From the NCBI GenBank assembly GCA_018671175.1, contig JABHIE010000031.1:444527-508526 (forward strand): a DNA stretch of 64,000 bases. The letters are read 5' to 3'. This stretch comes from Planctomycetota bacterium (GTDB lineage Bacteria > Planctomycetota > UBA1135). Position numbers and translations under genes: made by a program. Below are positions 1 through 8,402 of the stretch, one piece after another; the stretch's first letter is position 1, and each line of letters starts with the position of its first letter. The notes under the pieces are model-generated. The model was not told where the DNA came from. It made no database searches and was given only the letters and a program-made list of their open reading frames with translations.

Positions 1-719
1 GCAGATAAAAGCAATTCTGCGCGCGCTCGTTTTTCGCCAAGATTGCCCTCGCCAACAGCAAAGTCGGGGCACGGGCATTGAGGAGCTGCAAGCCATGCCG
101 CGATACCGCTATGTTGCTGAATTAAAAAGGCGCGGTCTGCCCGCGATAAGGCCAAAACCTTCTCGCCAAAGCCTAGTGCTTGAGTCAAAGAAGCCCAGTC
201 GGTTTCGGAAAGCCCAGCACCAGCCGCCTGTCGTTCGAGCACTTCGGCTGAAGGGGACGGAATGCGCCATGTGCGGCAACGCGATCTCAAAGCCAAAGAT
301 ATCTTGGACAACTGCGTCGCTGTCAAAATCAACAATGTACCCGGTGGAGGTTCTTCGACGGTTTTAAGCAGCGCCGCCTGCGCATCTGGATTGATTTGGT
401 GTGCATCAAGCAGCAAAATGGCTCGGCGTGAGCCTGCAAGTGGGCGAAACCGCAATTCTTCGCTGACGCAACGCACGCCGTCTTTTCGATGAGTGATGTG
501 CTCAACCTTAAGCCCATTTATTCCCAAGACTTCAGGATCAAAGACAACATAGTCGGGGTGGTCTTCTAGGGCATTGCGTGCCCCCAGAAAAGCCTTTGCA
601 CACGCCTCGCCCACTTCTCGCAAGTGCGGCGCCGAGCCACCAACCATCAAGTAGGCCTCGGCCTGCCGCCCCACCTCAAGCTCGTGCTGGAAATGAGCGA
701 TTGGGTCAAAATGGCTCAT
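1..719 (-). CDS. holB: DNA polymerase III subunit delta' (partial, C-terminus off the left edge)
   Basis: This reading frame is open from an ATG at 719 to the left edge (about 239 codons), so the C-terminal part is missing. Delta' belongs to the clamp-loader complex that opens the sliding clamp at the replication fork. The AAA+ signature is clear: ILLLDAHQINPDAQAALLKT near residues 101-120, then VEEPPPGTLLILTA and LRSRCR near residue 145, the SRC sensor motif of gamma/delta' proteins. No intact Walker A loop is visible where one would sit (GGSAPHLREVG, residues 27-37), which fits delta' rather than the ATP-binding tau/gamma subunit. The start overlaps the tmk stop as ATGA, and tmk-holB adjacency is a common bacterial arrangement. 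The function call is confident; the distal sequence cannot be judged. Confidence 0.88.
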   Translation of the reverse strand, partial: MSHFDPIAHFQHELEVGRQAEAYLMVGGSAPHLREVGEACAKAFLGARNALEDHPDYVVFDPEVLGINGLKVEHITHRKDGVRCVSEELRFRPLAGSRRAILLLDAHQINPDAQAALLKTVEEPPPGTLLILTATQLSKISLALRSRCRTWRIPSPSAEVLERQAAGAGLSETDWASLTQALGFGEKVLALSRADRAFLIQQHSGIAAWLAAPQCPCPDFAVGEGNLGEKRARAELLLS

Positions 720-1342
720 GGTAAATTTAGAGCTTTAAGATGCTCAAGTGCTTGCTCCAAGACCTCAGATGGGCTTGAATCGTGGACATCCATGAGCGCC
801 GTGAGCTCGGGCCGGGCTGCGGCATATTTCAAATAGCCAGCCCGAACAGCCTCTAAAAACCCAATTCCGCGAGCTTCGAAGGCATCTGGGGTTGAGCGAG
901 TTTCAGCGCGAGCCAAAGAAACGGAGGGCTCAAGATCAAGTATCAAAACCAAATCAGGCTGGACTTCAGGCGCAACAACAAGTTGGTCTAAAGCGAGAAT
1001 GAATTCAGCCGATGCGTCTTCTTGACCTTGGTAGGCCAAAGTCGATGGCGTGAAACGCTCGCAAATAACGGGTCGACCCGCAGCAAGTGCAGGCTCGATT
1101 TCCTTGCGCAAAAGTTCATTACGCGAAGTGAAAAACAAGAGGGCCTCGGAGCGACTGTCCATGGGCTCGCGGTCTGAGGCCAAGAGCAAATCCCGCACAC
1201 GCTCGCCGATTTGCGTTGTGCCTGGCTCACGGATGTGCAGCGGCTCGTGCCCAGCAGCGGCGAGCTGCTCGACTAAATGACGCGCGAGGGTGGATTTACC
1301 CGACCCATCAACACCTTCAATGACCAGGAAACGACCTCTCAT
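716..1342 (-). CDS. tmk: Thymidylate kinase
   Basis: Phosphorylates dTMP to dTDP with ATP in the cytoplasm, an essential step of dTTP synthesis. The 208-residue length is typical. The P-loop GVDGSGKST lies at residues 10-18 and REPGTT at 38-43 matches the family REPGGT element. The usual DR(Y/F/H) motif reads ERF (residues 95-97) followed by STLAYQGQ, so the acidic residue is Glu instead of Asp. The C-terminal FLEAVRAGYLKYA segment is also family-typical. It is the first gene of a tmk-holB pair joined by a 4-bp ATGA overlap, which implies translational coupling. A weak promoter-like pair (TTGAGT at 1379-1384, GATACT at 1356-1361, 17-bp spacer, minus strand) sits just upstream and would leave a very short leader. 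Confidence 0.95.
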   Translation of the reverse strand: MRGRFLVIEGVDGSGKSTLARHLVEQLAAAGHEPLHIREPGTTQIGERVRDLLLASDREPMDSRSEALLFFTSRNELLRKEIEPALAAGRPVICERFTPSTLAYQGQEDASAEFILALDQLVVAPEVQPDLVLILDLEPSVSLARAETRSTPDAFEARGIGFLEAVRAGYLKYAAARPELTALMDVHDSSPSEVLEQALEHLKALNLP

Positions 1343-1401
1343 ACAGGAATCCTAAAGTATCCTGCTAGAAAAGTCCCTACTCAAGCGGCTAGTGTTTGCA
1401 G

Positions 1402-2490
1402 ATGCTCACCTTCCTGGCGTCCCCCATTCGAACAAGTTTCTTGTTAGCCCTATTGCTTAGTGCCTTTTCATGCGCTTCGGCTCCCGCACCTAAGCCAGAA
1501 ATCCCTGCCGCTGAGCCACCCGCACAATCCCCCCCAGCTCATGCTTCGGCTTCTGAACGCCTTGAATGGTGGAATACACGGCTACCCGGCATGGCCGCGG
1601 CGGATCGCTCTGAGGCGCAGTTGCATATGGGTTGGCTGGAAATCGAGCTGGCTCAGTTTCGTGAGGCGCGTTTAGATTTTTACGCATCACTTGGCGGGCC
1701 ACTCTCTCAAGAAGAAATGGCTTTGGCGGAATGCGGAATTGCCTTTAGCTATTTTGGCGAGAAACAAGGCGGCTACGGCATTTCCCATCTTGACAAGGCC
1801 TTGCCTCATTTAGACGGCCCCCGCCGAGAAGAAGCCGCTTTCCTAATGGCCTGGCATAACGGTGAAAGCCCGACCGCAGCCCCGGCCGTCTTTGCTCGCT
1901 TGAAGCCTTTTCTTAATGGTGTCGCCGCTGCAGGGCCTATTGCGCCTTCTGGCACACAGGCCGACTTCGGCACTCTTGCTCGCAGCGCTTGGCGTGCTAG
2001 ATCCATGCGTGCGAACTACGACCCAATGGGTAACCCGACTCGCATCACCCTGCATCACACGGCCGAGCCGATGAGCAGCACGCGCATGTCTGAGTCTGTG
2101 GCTGAATTGCGACGCGTACAGGCTGAGCACATGGACCGCGGTTGGGCTGACATCGGATACCACTTTTTAATCGACCGCGCGGGTCGCGTCTTTGAAGGCC
2201 GTGACATCAAGGCGCAGGGTGCTCATGCCGGAAACAAGCAACTCAACAGAAACAATATTGGCATCTGCCTCCTTGGTAATTTTGCGAATCAGCTCGACCG
2301 CGGTTCAGAGTATCGCGCGCAAAAGCCGTCCGCGAAGCAATTGAGCGCACTTAAGGCATTGCTGGATGACTTACGACAAGCTTATGGCATCCGTGGGAAT
2401 ATGATTTATGGCCACGCGGAGCTTAAGCAGACCGAGTGCCCAGGTGTGCTGATGAGTAGCTGGCTCAATCGGTATCAACGCGAGCTTTGA
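1402..2490 (+). CDS. Putative lipoprotein, N-acetylmuramoyl-L-alanine amidase (Amidase_2/PGRP fold)
   Basis: A predicted envelope peptidoglycan amidase that would cut the bond between muramic acid and the stem peptide. From the ATG at 1402 (362 aa; a TTG at 1396 is an alternative start) it has a hydrophobic leader ending in SAFSC, a weak lipobox with Cys24, then a Pro/Ala-rich linker and a helical, TPR-like region (about 50-170). The C-terminal third is an Amidase_2 domain: TLHHTA (His218/219), IGYHFLIDRAGRVFEGRD, and GHAELKQTECPG carrying His338 and Cys346 as the expected zinc ligands. It lies divergent from tmk and convergent with uppP. Both this gene and uppP act on peptidoglycan or its lipid carrier. 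The domain call is strong; the biological role (turnover, recycling or division) is inferred. Confidence 0.87.
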   Translation: MLTFLASPIRTSFLLALLLSAFSCASAPAPKPEIPAAEPPAQSPPAHASASERLEWWNTRLPGMAAADRSEAQLHMGWLEIELAQFREARLDFYASLGGPLSQEEMALAECGIAFSYFGEKQGGYGISHLDKALPHLDGPRREEAAFLMAWHNGESPTAAPAVFARLKPFLNGVAAAGPIAPSGTQADFGTLARSAWRARSMRANYDPMGNPTRITLHHTAEPMSSTRMSESVAELRRVQAEHMDRGWADIGYHFLIDRAGRVFEGRDIKAQGAHAGNKQLNRNNIGICLLGNFANQLDRGSEYRAQKPSAKQLSALKALLDDLRQAYGIRGNMIYGHAELKQTECPGVLMSSWLNRYQREL

Positions 2491-2512
2491 ACGCGCATTT
2501 AAACGAGTTGGG

Positions 2513-3316
2513 TTAGCCTAGACTCGCCGACAACCCAAGCAGGCCTAGCAAGAGGCAGTAAGGCGCAAACCAGCTGAGTCGGTTTTTGCGTGCGACCCAG
2601 AGGAGCATGCCGAGAGCTAGGTAGCCGACGAAAAACGACAGCCCGACTGCAAGCAATATATCGGTTAGCGCGGTGCCACCCTCTTGGAGAGCACCAGGGA
2701 TTTTGAGTACGCCTGCGCCGACAATTGCCGGGATGCTCATCAAGAAGCTCAATGCCGCGGCGGCTTCAATCGTGAAGCCCAAAGACAAGGCGGCAACAAT
2801 GGTTGCGCCTGAGCGCGAAACGCCGGGAATGAGGGCGACTGCTTGAGCGGCTCCGACAAGAAGTGCTAGCTTCCAGGTAAAGTCAAGAATCTCGAGTTGC
2901 TGCCCGTGGCAATAATGAGAACGCCACAAAATCAAACTCGTCAAAATCAGCCCCGCCGAGGCCAGCGTCGTATTTTCAAACCATTCGATTTCGCTGAAGT
3001 GAATGGCCGCGCCTACGACCACAACTGGAAGAGTTGCAACAATGAGGCCAAGCGCCAACTTGCGCTGCTCAGCGACTTGAGAGCCAATCCCAACGAGACC
3101 CCCGAGTAAGGCAAAAACACGCTGGCGATAAAACAGAAGCACCGTAAGCAGCGTGCCTAAATGAAGCCAAACTTCAATGGAATCACTTGCATGCAAACTG
3201 CCCCCACCAGGCAAATAAAGCTTGGCGAGGACAAGGTGACCCGAAGACGAAACGGGCAGAAATTCAGTGAGACCCTGAAGAGCCGCAAGAATCAAGAGAA
3301 CCAAAAATGTCGTCAT
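2513..3316 (-). CDS. uppP: Undecaprenyl-diphosphatase
   Basis: Integral membrane enzyme that dephosphorylates undecaprenyl diphosphate to recycle the lipid carrier for peptidoglycan and O-antigen synthesis; loss or overproduction is linked to bacitracin response in other bacteria. The 267-residue length fits BacA/UppP. Both catalytic signatures are present: QGLTEFLPVSSSGH at residues 14-27 and PGVSRSG at 164-170. Most of the remainder is hydrophobic, consistent with about eight membrane spans. It starts 3 bp after the alanine dehydrogenase stop, so the two are very probably cotranscribed from the ald promoter. Confidence 0.96.
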   Translation of the reverse strand: MTTFLVLLILAALQGLTEFLPVSSSGHLVLAKLYLPGGGSLHASDSIEVWLHLGTLLTVLLFYRQRVFALLGGLVGIGSQVAEQRKLALGLIVATLPVVVVGAAIHFSEIEWFENTTLASAGLILTSLILWRSHYCHGQQLEILDFTWKLALLVGAAQAVALIPGVSRSGATIVAALSLGFTIEAAAALSFLMSIPAIVGAGVLKIPGALQEGGTALTDILLAVGLSFFVGYLALGMLLWVARKNRLSWFAPYCLLLGLLGLSASLG

Positions 3317-3319
3317 GCG

Positions 3320-4444
3320 CTACAGAGTAGCGGCGACCTCAGTCGCAGGTAGCCAACTCATGTCAAAAGCTTCGGCAACCGCTTGATGAGTTAGTTGACC
3401 CGCAAGTGTGTTGGCTGCAGTAGCCAGAGCATCATTTTCGAGGACGGCACGCTTTGGCCCAAGCTCAGCGAGCTTTAGAACCCAAGGCAAAGTCGCATTG
3501 GTTAACCCGAATGTTGAAGTGCGAGGCACAGCGCCTGGCATATTGGCCACGCAGTAGTGCACCACACCATCAATCGTAAAGCACGGGTTTTCGTGCGTGG
3601 TTGGCTTGCAGGTCTCGATACACCCGCCTTGATCGACCGCCACATCAACGATGACCGAGCCATTTGGCATGAGTGCGAGATCTTCGCGGCGAACCAACAT
3701 TGGAGCCCGAGCACCCGGAATCAAGACTGCGCCAATCAAAAGATCAGTATGAGGCAAACGCTCAAGGATGGCACCACGGTTAGAGTAGACGGTCGTGACA
3801 TTGGCAGGCATGACATCTTCTAGATAGCGCATGCGGTCAAGGCTCACATCAAGAATCGTGACATGAGCGCCTAGGCCGGCTGCCATCCATGCTGCTTGAG
3901 TGCCGACAATACCGCCGCCAAGAATCATGACATTAGCCGGCTCAACGCCAGGGAGGCCTCCGAGTAATACGCCACGGCCGCCTTGGGGTGACTCAAGGTA
4001 CTTTGCGCCCTCTTGGACGGACATTCGGCCGGCGACCTCGGACATGGGGACCAAAAGAGGCAAGGTCGTGCCAACTTCGAGGGTTTCGTAGGCGAAAGAG
4101 TGGGCACCAGTGGCCATCATGCCTTCCGTCAAACCACGCTCGGCAGCGTAATGAAAGTAGGTGAAGATTGTCTGGCCTGGCTTTGCGCGCGCGATCTCGA
4201 CTGGCTGAGGCTCTTTGACTTTGACGATCATGTCGGAGGCAGCCCATACTTCATCGGCCGTGGCAAGAATCTTGGCGCCAGATTGAGTGTAATCAGCATC
4301 TTCGAAACCTGATCCGACCCCTGCCAAAGTCTCGACAAAGACATCGTGGCCGGCATCAACAAGTGCGTGAACCCCACCAGGCGTCATGGCGACGCGGTTT
4401 TCGGAGGGCTTGATTTCTTTAGGAAGTCCTACAATCATTTTCAT
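3320..4444 (-). CDS. ald: Alanine dehydrogenase
   Basis: NAD-dependent conversion of L-alanine to pyruvate and ammonia in the cytoplasm. The N-terminus IVGLPKEIKPSENRVAMTP matches the family, which fixes the start at the ATG at 4444 (374 aa) or the near ATG at 4438; the open frame continues upstream but those residues look non-native. The dinucleotide-binding loop GGGIVGTQAAW is present, as is FTYFHYA with the active-site His region. Ald sits upstream of uppP with a 3-bp gap and is divergent from yggS. Its product uses a PLP-independent route to pyruvate, yet its divergent neighbour is a PLP-homeostasis protein. A perfect 14-bp inverted repeat lies 4 bp before the start and could be an operator or an mRNA hairpin. 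Confidence 0.95.
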   Translation of the reverse strand: MKMIVGLPKEIKPSENRVAMTPGGVHALVDAGHDVFVETLAGVGSGFEDADYTQSGAKILATADEVWAASDMIVKVKEPQPVEIARAKPGQTIFTYFHYAAERGLTEGMMATGAHSFAYETLEVGTTLPLLVPMSEVAGRMSVQEGAKYLESPQGGRGVLLGGLPGVEPANVMILGGGIVGTQAAWMAAGLGAHVTILDVSLDRMRYLEDVMPANVTTVYSNRGAILERLPHTDLLIGAVLIPGARAPMLVRREDLALMPNGSVIVDVAVDQGGCIETCKPTTHENPCFTIDGVVHYCVANMPGAVPRTSTFGLTNATLPWVLKLAELGPKRAVLENDALATAANTLAGQLTHQAVAEAFDMSWLPATEVAATL

Positions 4445-4448
4445 TGGG

Positions 4449-4462
4449 GGGCGACATCGCCC
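4449..4462. promoter_or_regulatory. Inverted repeat GGGCGA-CA-TCGCCC in the ald/yggS divergent region
   Basis: Six-bp perfect arms flank a 2-bp centre, located between the ald start (4444) and the yggS start (4517). A second, imperfect repeat around AGAATTCT (4469-4482) lies next to it and contains TAGAAT on the minus strand, a plausible -10 for ald. The arrangement could be a repressor site or an RNA hairpin at the ald start. No regulator is identified. Confidence 0.35.
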
Positions 4463-4516
4463 TCGGGGCAGAATTCTAGCCCATCCACGCCAACTTCCCA
4501 CCCCTGCATTTCTGGA

Positions 4517-5203
4517 ATGAACCCAACCCAAGCCCGTCTCGGCGAGATTCGTGAGCGCATGGCTGCTGCCTGTGCACTGTCCGGGCGTCCTGCAGAAGCG
4601 GTGCGGCTGATTGCCGTAGCCAAAACGGCTACGCCTGATACCTTGCAAGAGGCTTGGCTAGCTGGCCAGACTTTGTTCGCGCATAATCGAATCGACCGCC
4701 TCGAAGAGCATCATCGCGTTTTGCCGCAAGCTGAATGGCATGTCATTGGCCCTCTTCAGAGCAAAAAAATGCGCCGCGCAGTTGCGCTGGCCTCATGCAT
4801 TCAGACTGTCGGTGATGAACAAACAGTTGCTCGATTGGTGCGGCGAGTGGCTGATTTGGATACTGAGCCACGGCCTATTCTTTTGCAAGTCAATTTGACG
4901 CCTGAAGATAATCGATATGGTGTTGAAGCAAATTTAGCCGATGCGTTGCTCCAGACCTGTCTGGCTACTGAAACTCTCTCGCCGCAGGGCCTTATGACGA
5001 TGGCACCCCATGGCGCGGATGCAGGCGTTCTCCACCGACATTTTGCATGCTTGCGCGAATTGGGTGAGAGACTTGTTTTATCGGGCCTCCCCCAGTCTCA
5101 TGAACTTTCGATGGGCATGAGTGATGACTTTGAGATTGCCATTGCCGAAGGAGCTACTCTAGTGCGCATTGGTCGAGCCATCTTCCCGCTCTTAACCTCA
5201 TGA
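4517..5203 (+). CDS. YggS/PROSC family pyridoxal 5'-phosphate homeostasis protein
   Basis: Small PLP-binding protein (228 aa) of the alanine racemase N-terminal barrel fold, thought to buffer cellular PLP and amino-acid balance; no catalytic reaction is established for the family. The start is the ATG at 4517, which gives the usual N-terminus; the open frame extends farther upstream through non-conserved sequence. Recognisable family blocks are LIAVAKT (Schiff-base Lys), WHVIGPLQSKK, and the phosphate-binding end LSMGMSDDFEIAIAEGATLV followed by RIGRAIF. The stop overlaps the kinase start as ATGA. In many bacteria yggS lies near cell division or proline genes; here it is coupled to a signalling kinase instead. 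Confidence 0.92.
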   Translation: MNPTQARLGEIRERMAAACALSGRPAEAVRLIAVAKTATPDTLQEAWLAGQTLFAHNRIDRLEEHHRVLPQAEWHVIGPLQSKKMRRAVALASCIQTVGDEQTVARLVRRVADLDTEPRPILLQVNLTPEDNRYGVEANLADALLQTCLATETLSPQGLMTMAPHGADAGVLHRHFACLRELGERLVLSGLPQSHELSMGMSDDFEIAIAEGATLVRIGRAIFPLLTS

Positions 5204-7791
5204 CTTTGCGACTGCGCTGGACTCCATCCGAAAATGGAGAGCCCCTTGTCTTCCCACTTCGCGGTGGCAAGTTGGCATTGGCGTTTGACTCTGCTTTCGC
5301 AACTTTGACCCGCATTTCTGAGAGCCTTGGAGAACATGAAGGAGTTACGGCTGAAGACGGGGCAAACGACGGTCGCGTTTTGCTTAGGTCTAATGGCGGC
5401 GTCCGATTCCGTAAAGGTGACAAAGATTCCATCATGGTTCGTCTGCCCGTTGGCTCATCGATCACGGTTCTTTTTTCTGATTGCGAAGGTGAATTGAGCC
5501 TTGAAGGCACGGCTCCGATTCAAGATAAGCTCTTAGGGTCTGAGCTCGGCGGCTATCGCCTTTTGGGGCGTTTAGGGCAGGGTGCCGTTGGTACGGTTTA
5601 CCGCGCCTTGCAAATCAATCTGAATCGCGAAATCGCACTTAAGGTGCTCAACGCAGAGGCCTGTCAATCTCCCCTAGCTGTAGCCAGCTTCAAGCGAGAG
5701 GCTCAAGCTGCGGGTCGTCTTCAGCACCCCAACATGGTGCAGGTTTACGATGTCGGTGAGTCAGACGGAAGGCATTACTACGCCATGGAAATCGTGGCCA
5801 ACGGCAGTCTAGAAGAGGCGCTGTTGTCCCAAGGGCCAATCCCCTGGGAAGAGGCCTTAATGATGGTGCAAGATGCGGCCGAGGCTTTAGCGTTTGCAGC
5901 TTCACATGGTTTAGTGCACCGCGATGTCAAGCCCGATAATTTAATGATGACCCCAACAGGTGTGGTCAAACTGGCTGACCTTGGGCTGGCTAGCACTCGC
6001 AAAATGCTCGACAAAGAATCTGCTGGTGGCACACCTCACTTTATGGCGCCCGAAAGTTTGCAGGGCTCGCCAGACCATCGCGCAGATATTTACTCTCTAG
6101 GCTGCACTTTGTTTCGTTTGCTCACGGCAGATGTCCCCTTCCCGGGCGACGATGTCCGCAGTATTTTGCTAGGCCATCGTGACGACGCGATTCCGACGCT
6201 TAAGGCTTCTGGCATGATTGCGCCAGAAGGCGTCCAGGCATTGCTCGACTCGATGATGGCCAAAGACCCTAACGACCGTCCTCAGCAAGCCAGCGAAGTC
6301 GTTGAGCAGATTGCTGAGTTGCTCGATGTGGGTCACGCATCAGCTTCAAAGAAATGGCTGGCTCTTGTCGTTGTCGCACTACTGGCTGGCGTTTGGTTTG
6401 TGCAGCAATCCGATGAAGAGGCGCTTCCTGTCGAGCCTGATTTGGTCGAGACTCCATCCTCGGTTGACTCCGTTGCTTCACCTGCTTCAAGCGAGTGGTT
6501 ACGCGAAAAAGAGCAACTTGAGCGAAAATTAGCCCTGCGCGATGCTCAAGGCCAAGCCGACTCATCATCAAAGGTTTTGGCTTTGCAAGAGTTCATCTCT
6601 CTCTACCCGACCAACCCCTTGGCCGAAGAAGCCCGTGCTTCATTGGCGCAAGCGCGGCAAGAGCAAGCGTCATCCGCCAGCTCGGGTCTAGAAGCGAAAA
6701 ACGCTGAGCTCCTTCAAGCCGCTCAAGATGCTCAAGCTTCTTATGCCCCTATGATTGAAGCCGGGAAGTGGGCGCGTGCGCTTCACAAAATCGATGCGAT
6801 TCAAGGTGTCGACGATTCTTTGGTTTCCGCTTGGCGCGCTGAAACTCTGGCGCAAGCGGAATCGCTGCTATCACAACTCGAGACCGATTTTGACATTGCC
6901 CTTAAAGAGCAAAACTGGCAGAAGGCTGAACGCCTGCGTCTCTTATTTCACTCCGCAGTTTCACCGATTCCTGCCGGCCAAAGAGCTTGGCTGACTCGCC
7001 TGCAAGCCCTTGAGGCTAGTGTCCGTATCGCAGAGCAAAAGGTGGTTTTGACCGAGTTTCGCGCAGATGCCGAAAAGCTCTCCGCGACTTTACGCGGTCG
7101 AGTTTTGCCACATCTGCAGCAGTTAAAACTCGGCGAAGCCCTCCAAGAATTAGGGCGGCTGCAAGCCGAATTGCAGCCTGGCTCACTCCAGTCTTCTCTT
7201 GACCCATTGGCACTTTTACTTGAATCTGCAGCTATTGCTGAATTGGCCATGCGGCAGAGATTTGATCATGGCCCATTTGTCCTCGTTGAGCCGATTCAAA
7301 ACAAAAAAGCTGAGATCGTAGCTTTCTTGCCTGATGGGGTCCGCTTAGCCGTCCGTGAACGAGGCCGCCAAGTTGAGCGCGTCGACCCATGGCACATTTG
7401 GATGACAGCTTTTGCTTTCCCGGCCTTCCTTAAAGAGAGCGCTCAAGATCGATGTACGCAACAACAATTCGACGCATTTTGTTTTGTCGTTGCCGAGCTT
7501 GATTTGTACTTCAAGATTCAACCTTGGGCAGGTCAGCCGAGTCTTAACTCACTGAACTCCTCTGCTGAGGCAACAAAAGAATGGCTTGGCGTGTTGCCTC
7601 AAACGCTCTCACCTCAAGACTCTGATTTAGCGAGCACATTTGTGCTAGAAGAGCTTTTCCACTTTGCGACAGCCGCTATAGATTCAGACGACTACCTCGC
7701 TTGGCAGCACCTCCAAAACATTCTGTCTCGGCCTTCCCTCTTCTCATTGCTTGTTGGGCCAGATGACCGCACTTGGGGGCTACGACCTTGA
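5200..7791 (+). CDS. Transmembrane serine/threonine protein kinase (PknB-like) with a large C-terminal extracytoplasmic region
   Basis: An 863-residue Hanks-type kinase. Residues 1-115 are a non-catalytic N-terminal region with no family I recognise. The kinase domain follows (about 119-375): glycine loop LGQGAVG at 125-131, IALK with Lys148, catalytic HRDVKPDN at 240-247, DLG at 260-262 in place of the usual DFG, GGTPHFMAPE and DIYSLGC. One membrane span lies at about 386-402 (LALVVVALLAGVWF). The rest (about 405-863) is Glu/Ala/Gln-rich helix, probably coiled coil and TPR-like, then an uncharacterised C-terminal region; no PASTA or WD repeats are visible. It overlaps yggS upstream (ATGA) and purN downstream (TTGA), so all three are probably co-translated. 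Substrates are unknown. Confidence 0.92.
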   Translation: MTLRLRWTPSENGEPLVFPLRGGKLALAFDSAFATLTRISESLGEHEGVTAEDGANDGRVLLRSNGGVRFRKGDKDSIMVRLPVGSSITVLFSDCEGELSLEGTAPIQDKLLGSELGGYRLLGRLGQGAVGTVYRALQINLNREIALKVLNAEACQSPLAVASFKREAQAAGRLQHPNMVQVYDVGESDGRHYYAMEIVANGSLEEALLSQGPIPWEEALMMVQDAAEALAFAASHGLVHRDVKPDNLMMTPTGVVKLADLGLASTRKMLDKESAGGTPHFMAPESLQGSPDHRADIYSLGCTLFRLLTADVPFPGDDVRSILLGHRDDAIPTLKASGMIAPEGVQALLDSMMAKDPNDRPQQASEVVEQIAELLDVGHASASKKWLALVVVALLAGVWFVQQSDEEALPVEPDLVETPSSVDSVASPASSEWLREKEQLERKLALRDAQGQADSSSKVLALQEFISLYPTNPLAEEARASLAQARQEQASSASSGLEAKNAELLQAAQDAQASYAPMIEAGKWARALHKIDAIQGVDDSLVSAWRAETLAQAESLLSQLETDFDIALKEQNWQKAERLRLLFHSAVSPIPAGQRAWLTRLQALEASVRIAEQKVVLTEFRADAEKLSATLRGRVLPHLQQLKLGEALQELGRLQAELQPGSLQSSLDPLALLLESAAIAELAMRQRFDHGPFVLVEPIQNKKAEIVAFLPDGVRLAVRERGRQVERVDPWHIWMTAFAFPAFLKESAQDRCTQQQFDAFCFVVAELDLYFKIQPWAGQPSLNSLNSSAEATKEWLGVLPQTLSPQDSDLASTFVLEELFHFATAAIDSDDYLAWQHLQNILSRPSLFSLLVGPDDRTWGLRP

Positions 7792-8402
7792 CCGCTCGAA
7801 TTGTGGCACTCGCCTCGGGTGGCGGTCGCACGATTGAAAACCTATTCGGCCTAATGGCTAACAAAGAACTTGATGCTCAATTTACACGAGTCATTGTTTC
7901 TCAATCCAACTGCGGTGCCGCAGATCGTTGTCAGCGATTAGGTATTCCTGTTTCCTCGGTGGATCGCGACGATTTTTCTGATACTGAATCCAGAGATCAA
8001 GCGACCCTTGACCTAATTCTTCAAGAAGACCCCGACTGGGTCTTGCTAGCAGGATGGCTCCGTTTGTTGCCAATCCCCCAGCTGCTAGAGGGCAAGGTTT
8101 TAAACATCCACCCGGCCCTTTTGCCAGGTTTCGGCGGCAAGGGCGCATACGGCGATCATGTTCATCGTGCCGTAGTAGCGGGCAGTAGACCTCTTTCGGG
8201 TTGCACCGTTCACTTCGCTTCTGCCGAATATGACCGTGGCCCCATTTTGTTACAAGAGGCAGTATTACTTCAACCTAATATGAATGCCGACCAAGTCGCT
8301 AAGCTCGTGTTCCTTGCGGAAAAGCGTGCTTTCCCAACATCGCTAAAGGCCCTGATCTCTGGTCAGGTTCGCTGGGAAAAAGGGCGAGTCGTTTGGGGCT
8401 AG
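7788..8402 (+). CDS. purN: Phosphoribosylglycinamide formyltransferase
   Basis: Transfers a formyl group from 10-formyl-tetrahydrofolate to GAR in purine synthesis. The best start is a TTG at 7788 that overlaps the kinase stop (TTGA), giving 204 aa beginning TARIVALASGGGRTIENLF; a TTG at 7773 is possible. The catalytic block VLNIHPALLPGFGGKGAYG supplies the Asn and His, and SGCTVHFASAEYDRGPILLQ supplies the Asp of the family NIHP...D triad. The 10-formyl-THF donor is made by FolD, also in this window (32096-32956). It is convergent with the DUF4340 gene and the two stop codons share one CTAG. Confidence 0.93.
   Translation: MTARIVALASGGGRTIENLFGLMANKELDAQFTRVIVSQSNCGAADRCQRLGIPVSSVDRDDFSDTESRDQATLDLILQEDPDWVLLAGWLRLLPIPQLLEGKVLNIHPALLPGFGGKGAYGDHVHRAVVAGSRPLSGCTVHFASAEYDRGPILLQEAVLLQPNMNADQVAKLVFLAEKRAFPTSLKALISGQVRWEKGRVVWG

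Noticed and set aside
95..517. Plus-strand and minus-strand short frames at the left edge
   Set aside because: The region is covered by the delta' frame on the minus strand, which carries clear AAA+ motifs; the others lack any.
4445..4648. N-terminal extension of alanine dehydrogenase
   Set aside because: The extra 68 residues are unlike the family and run across the divergent yggS start.
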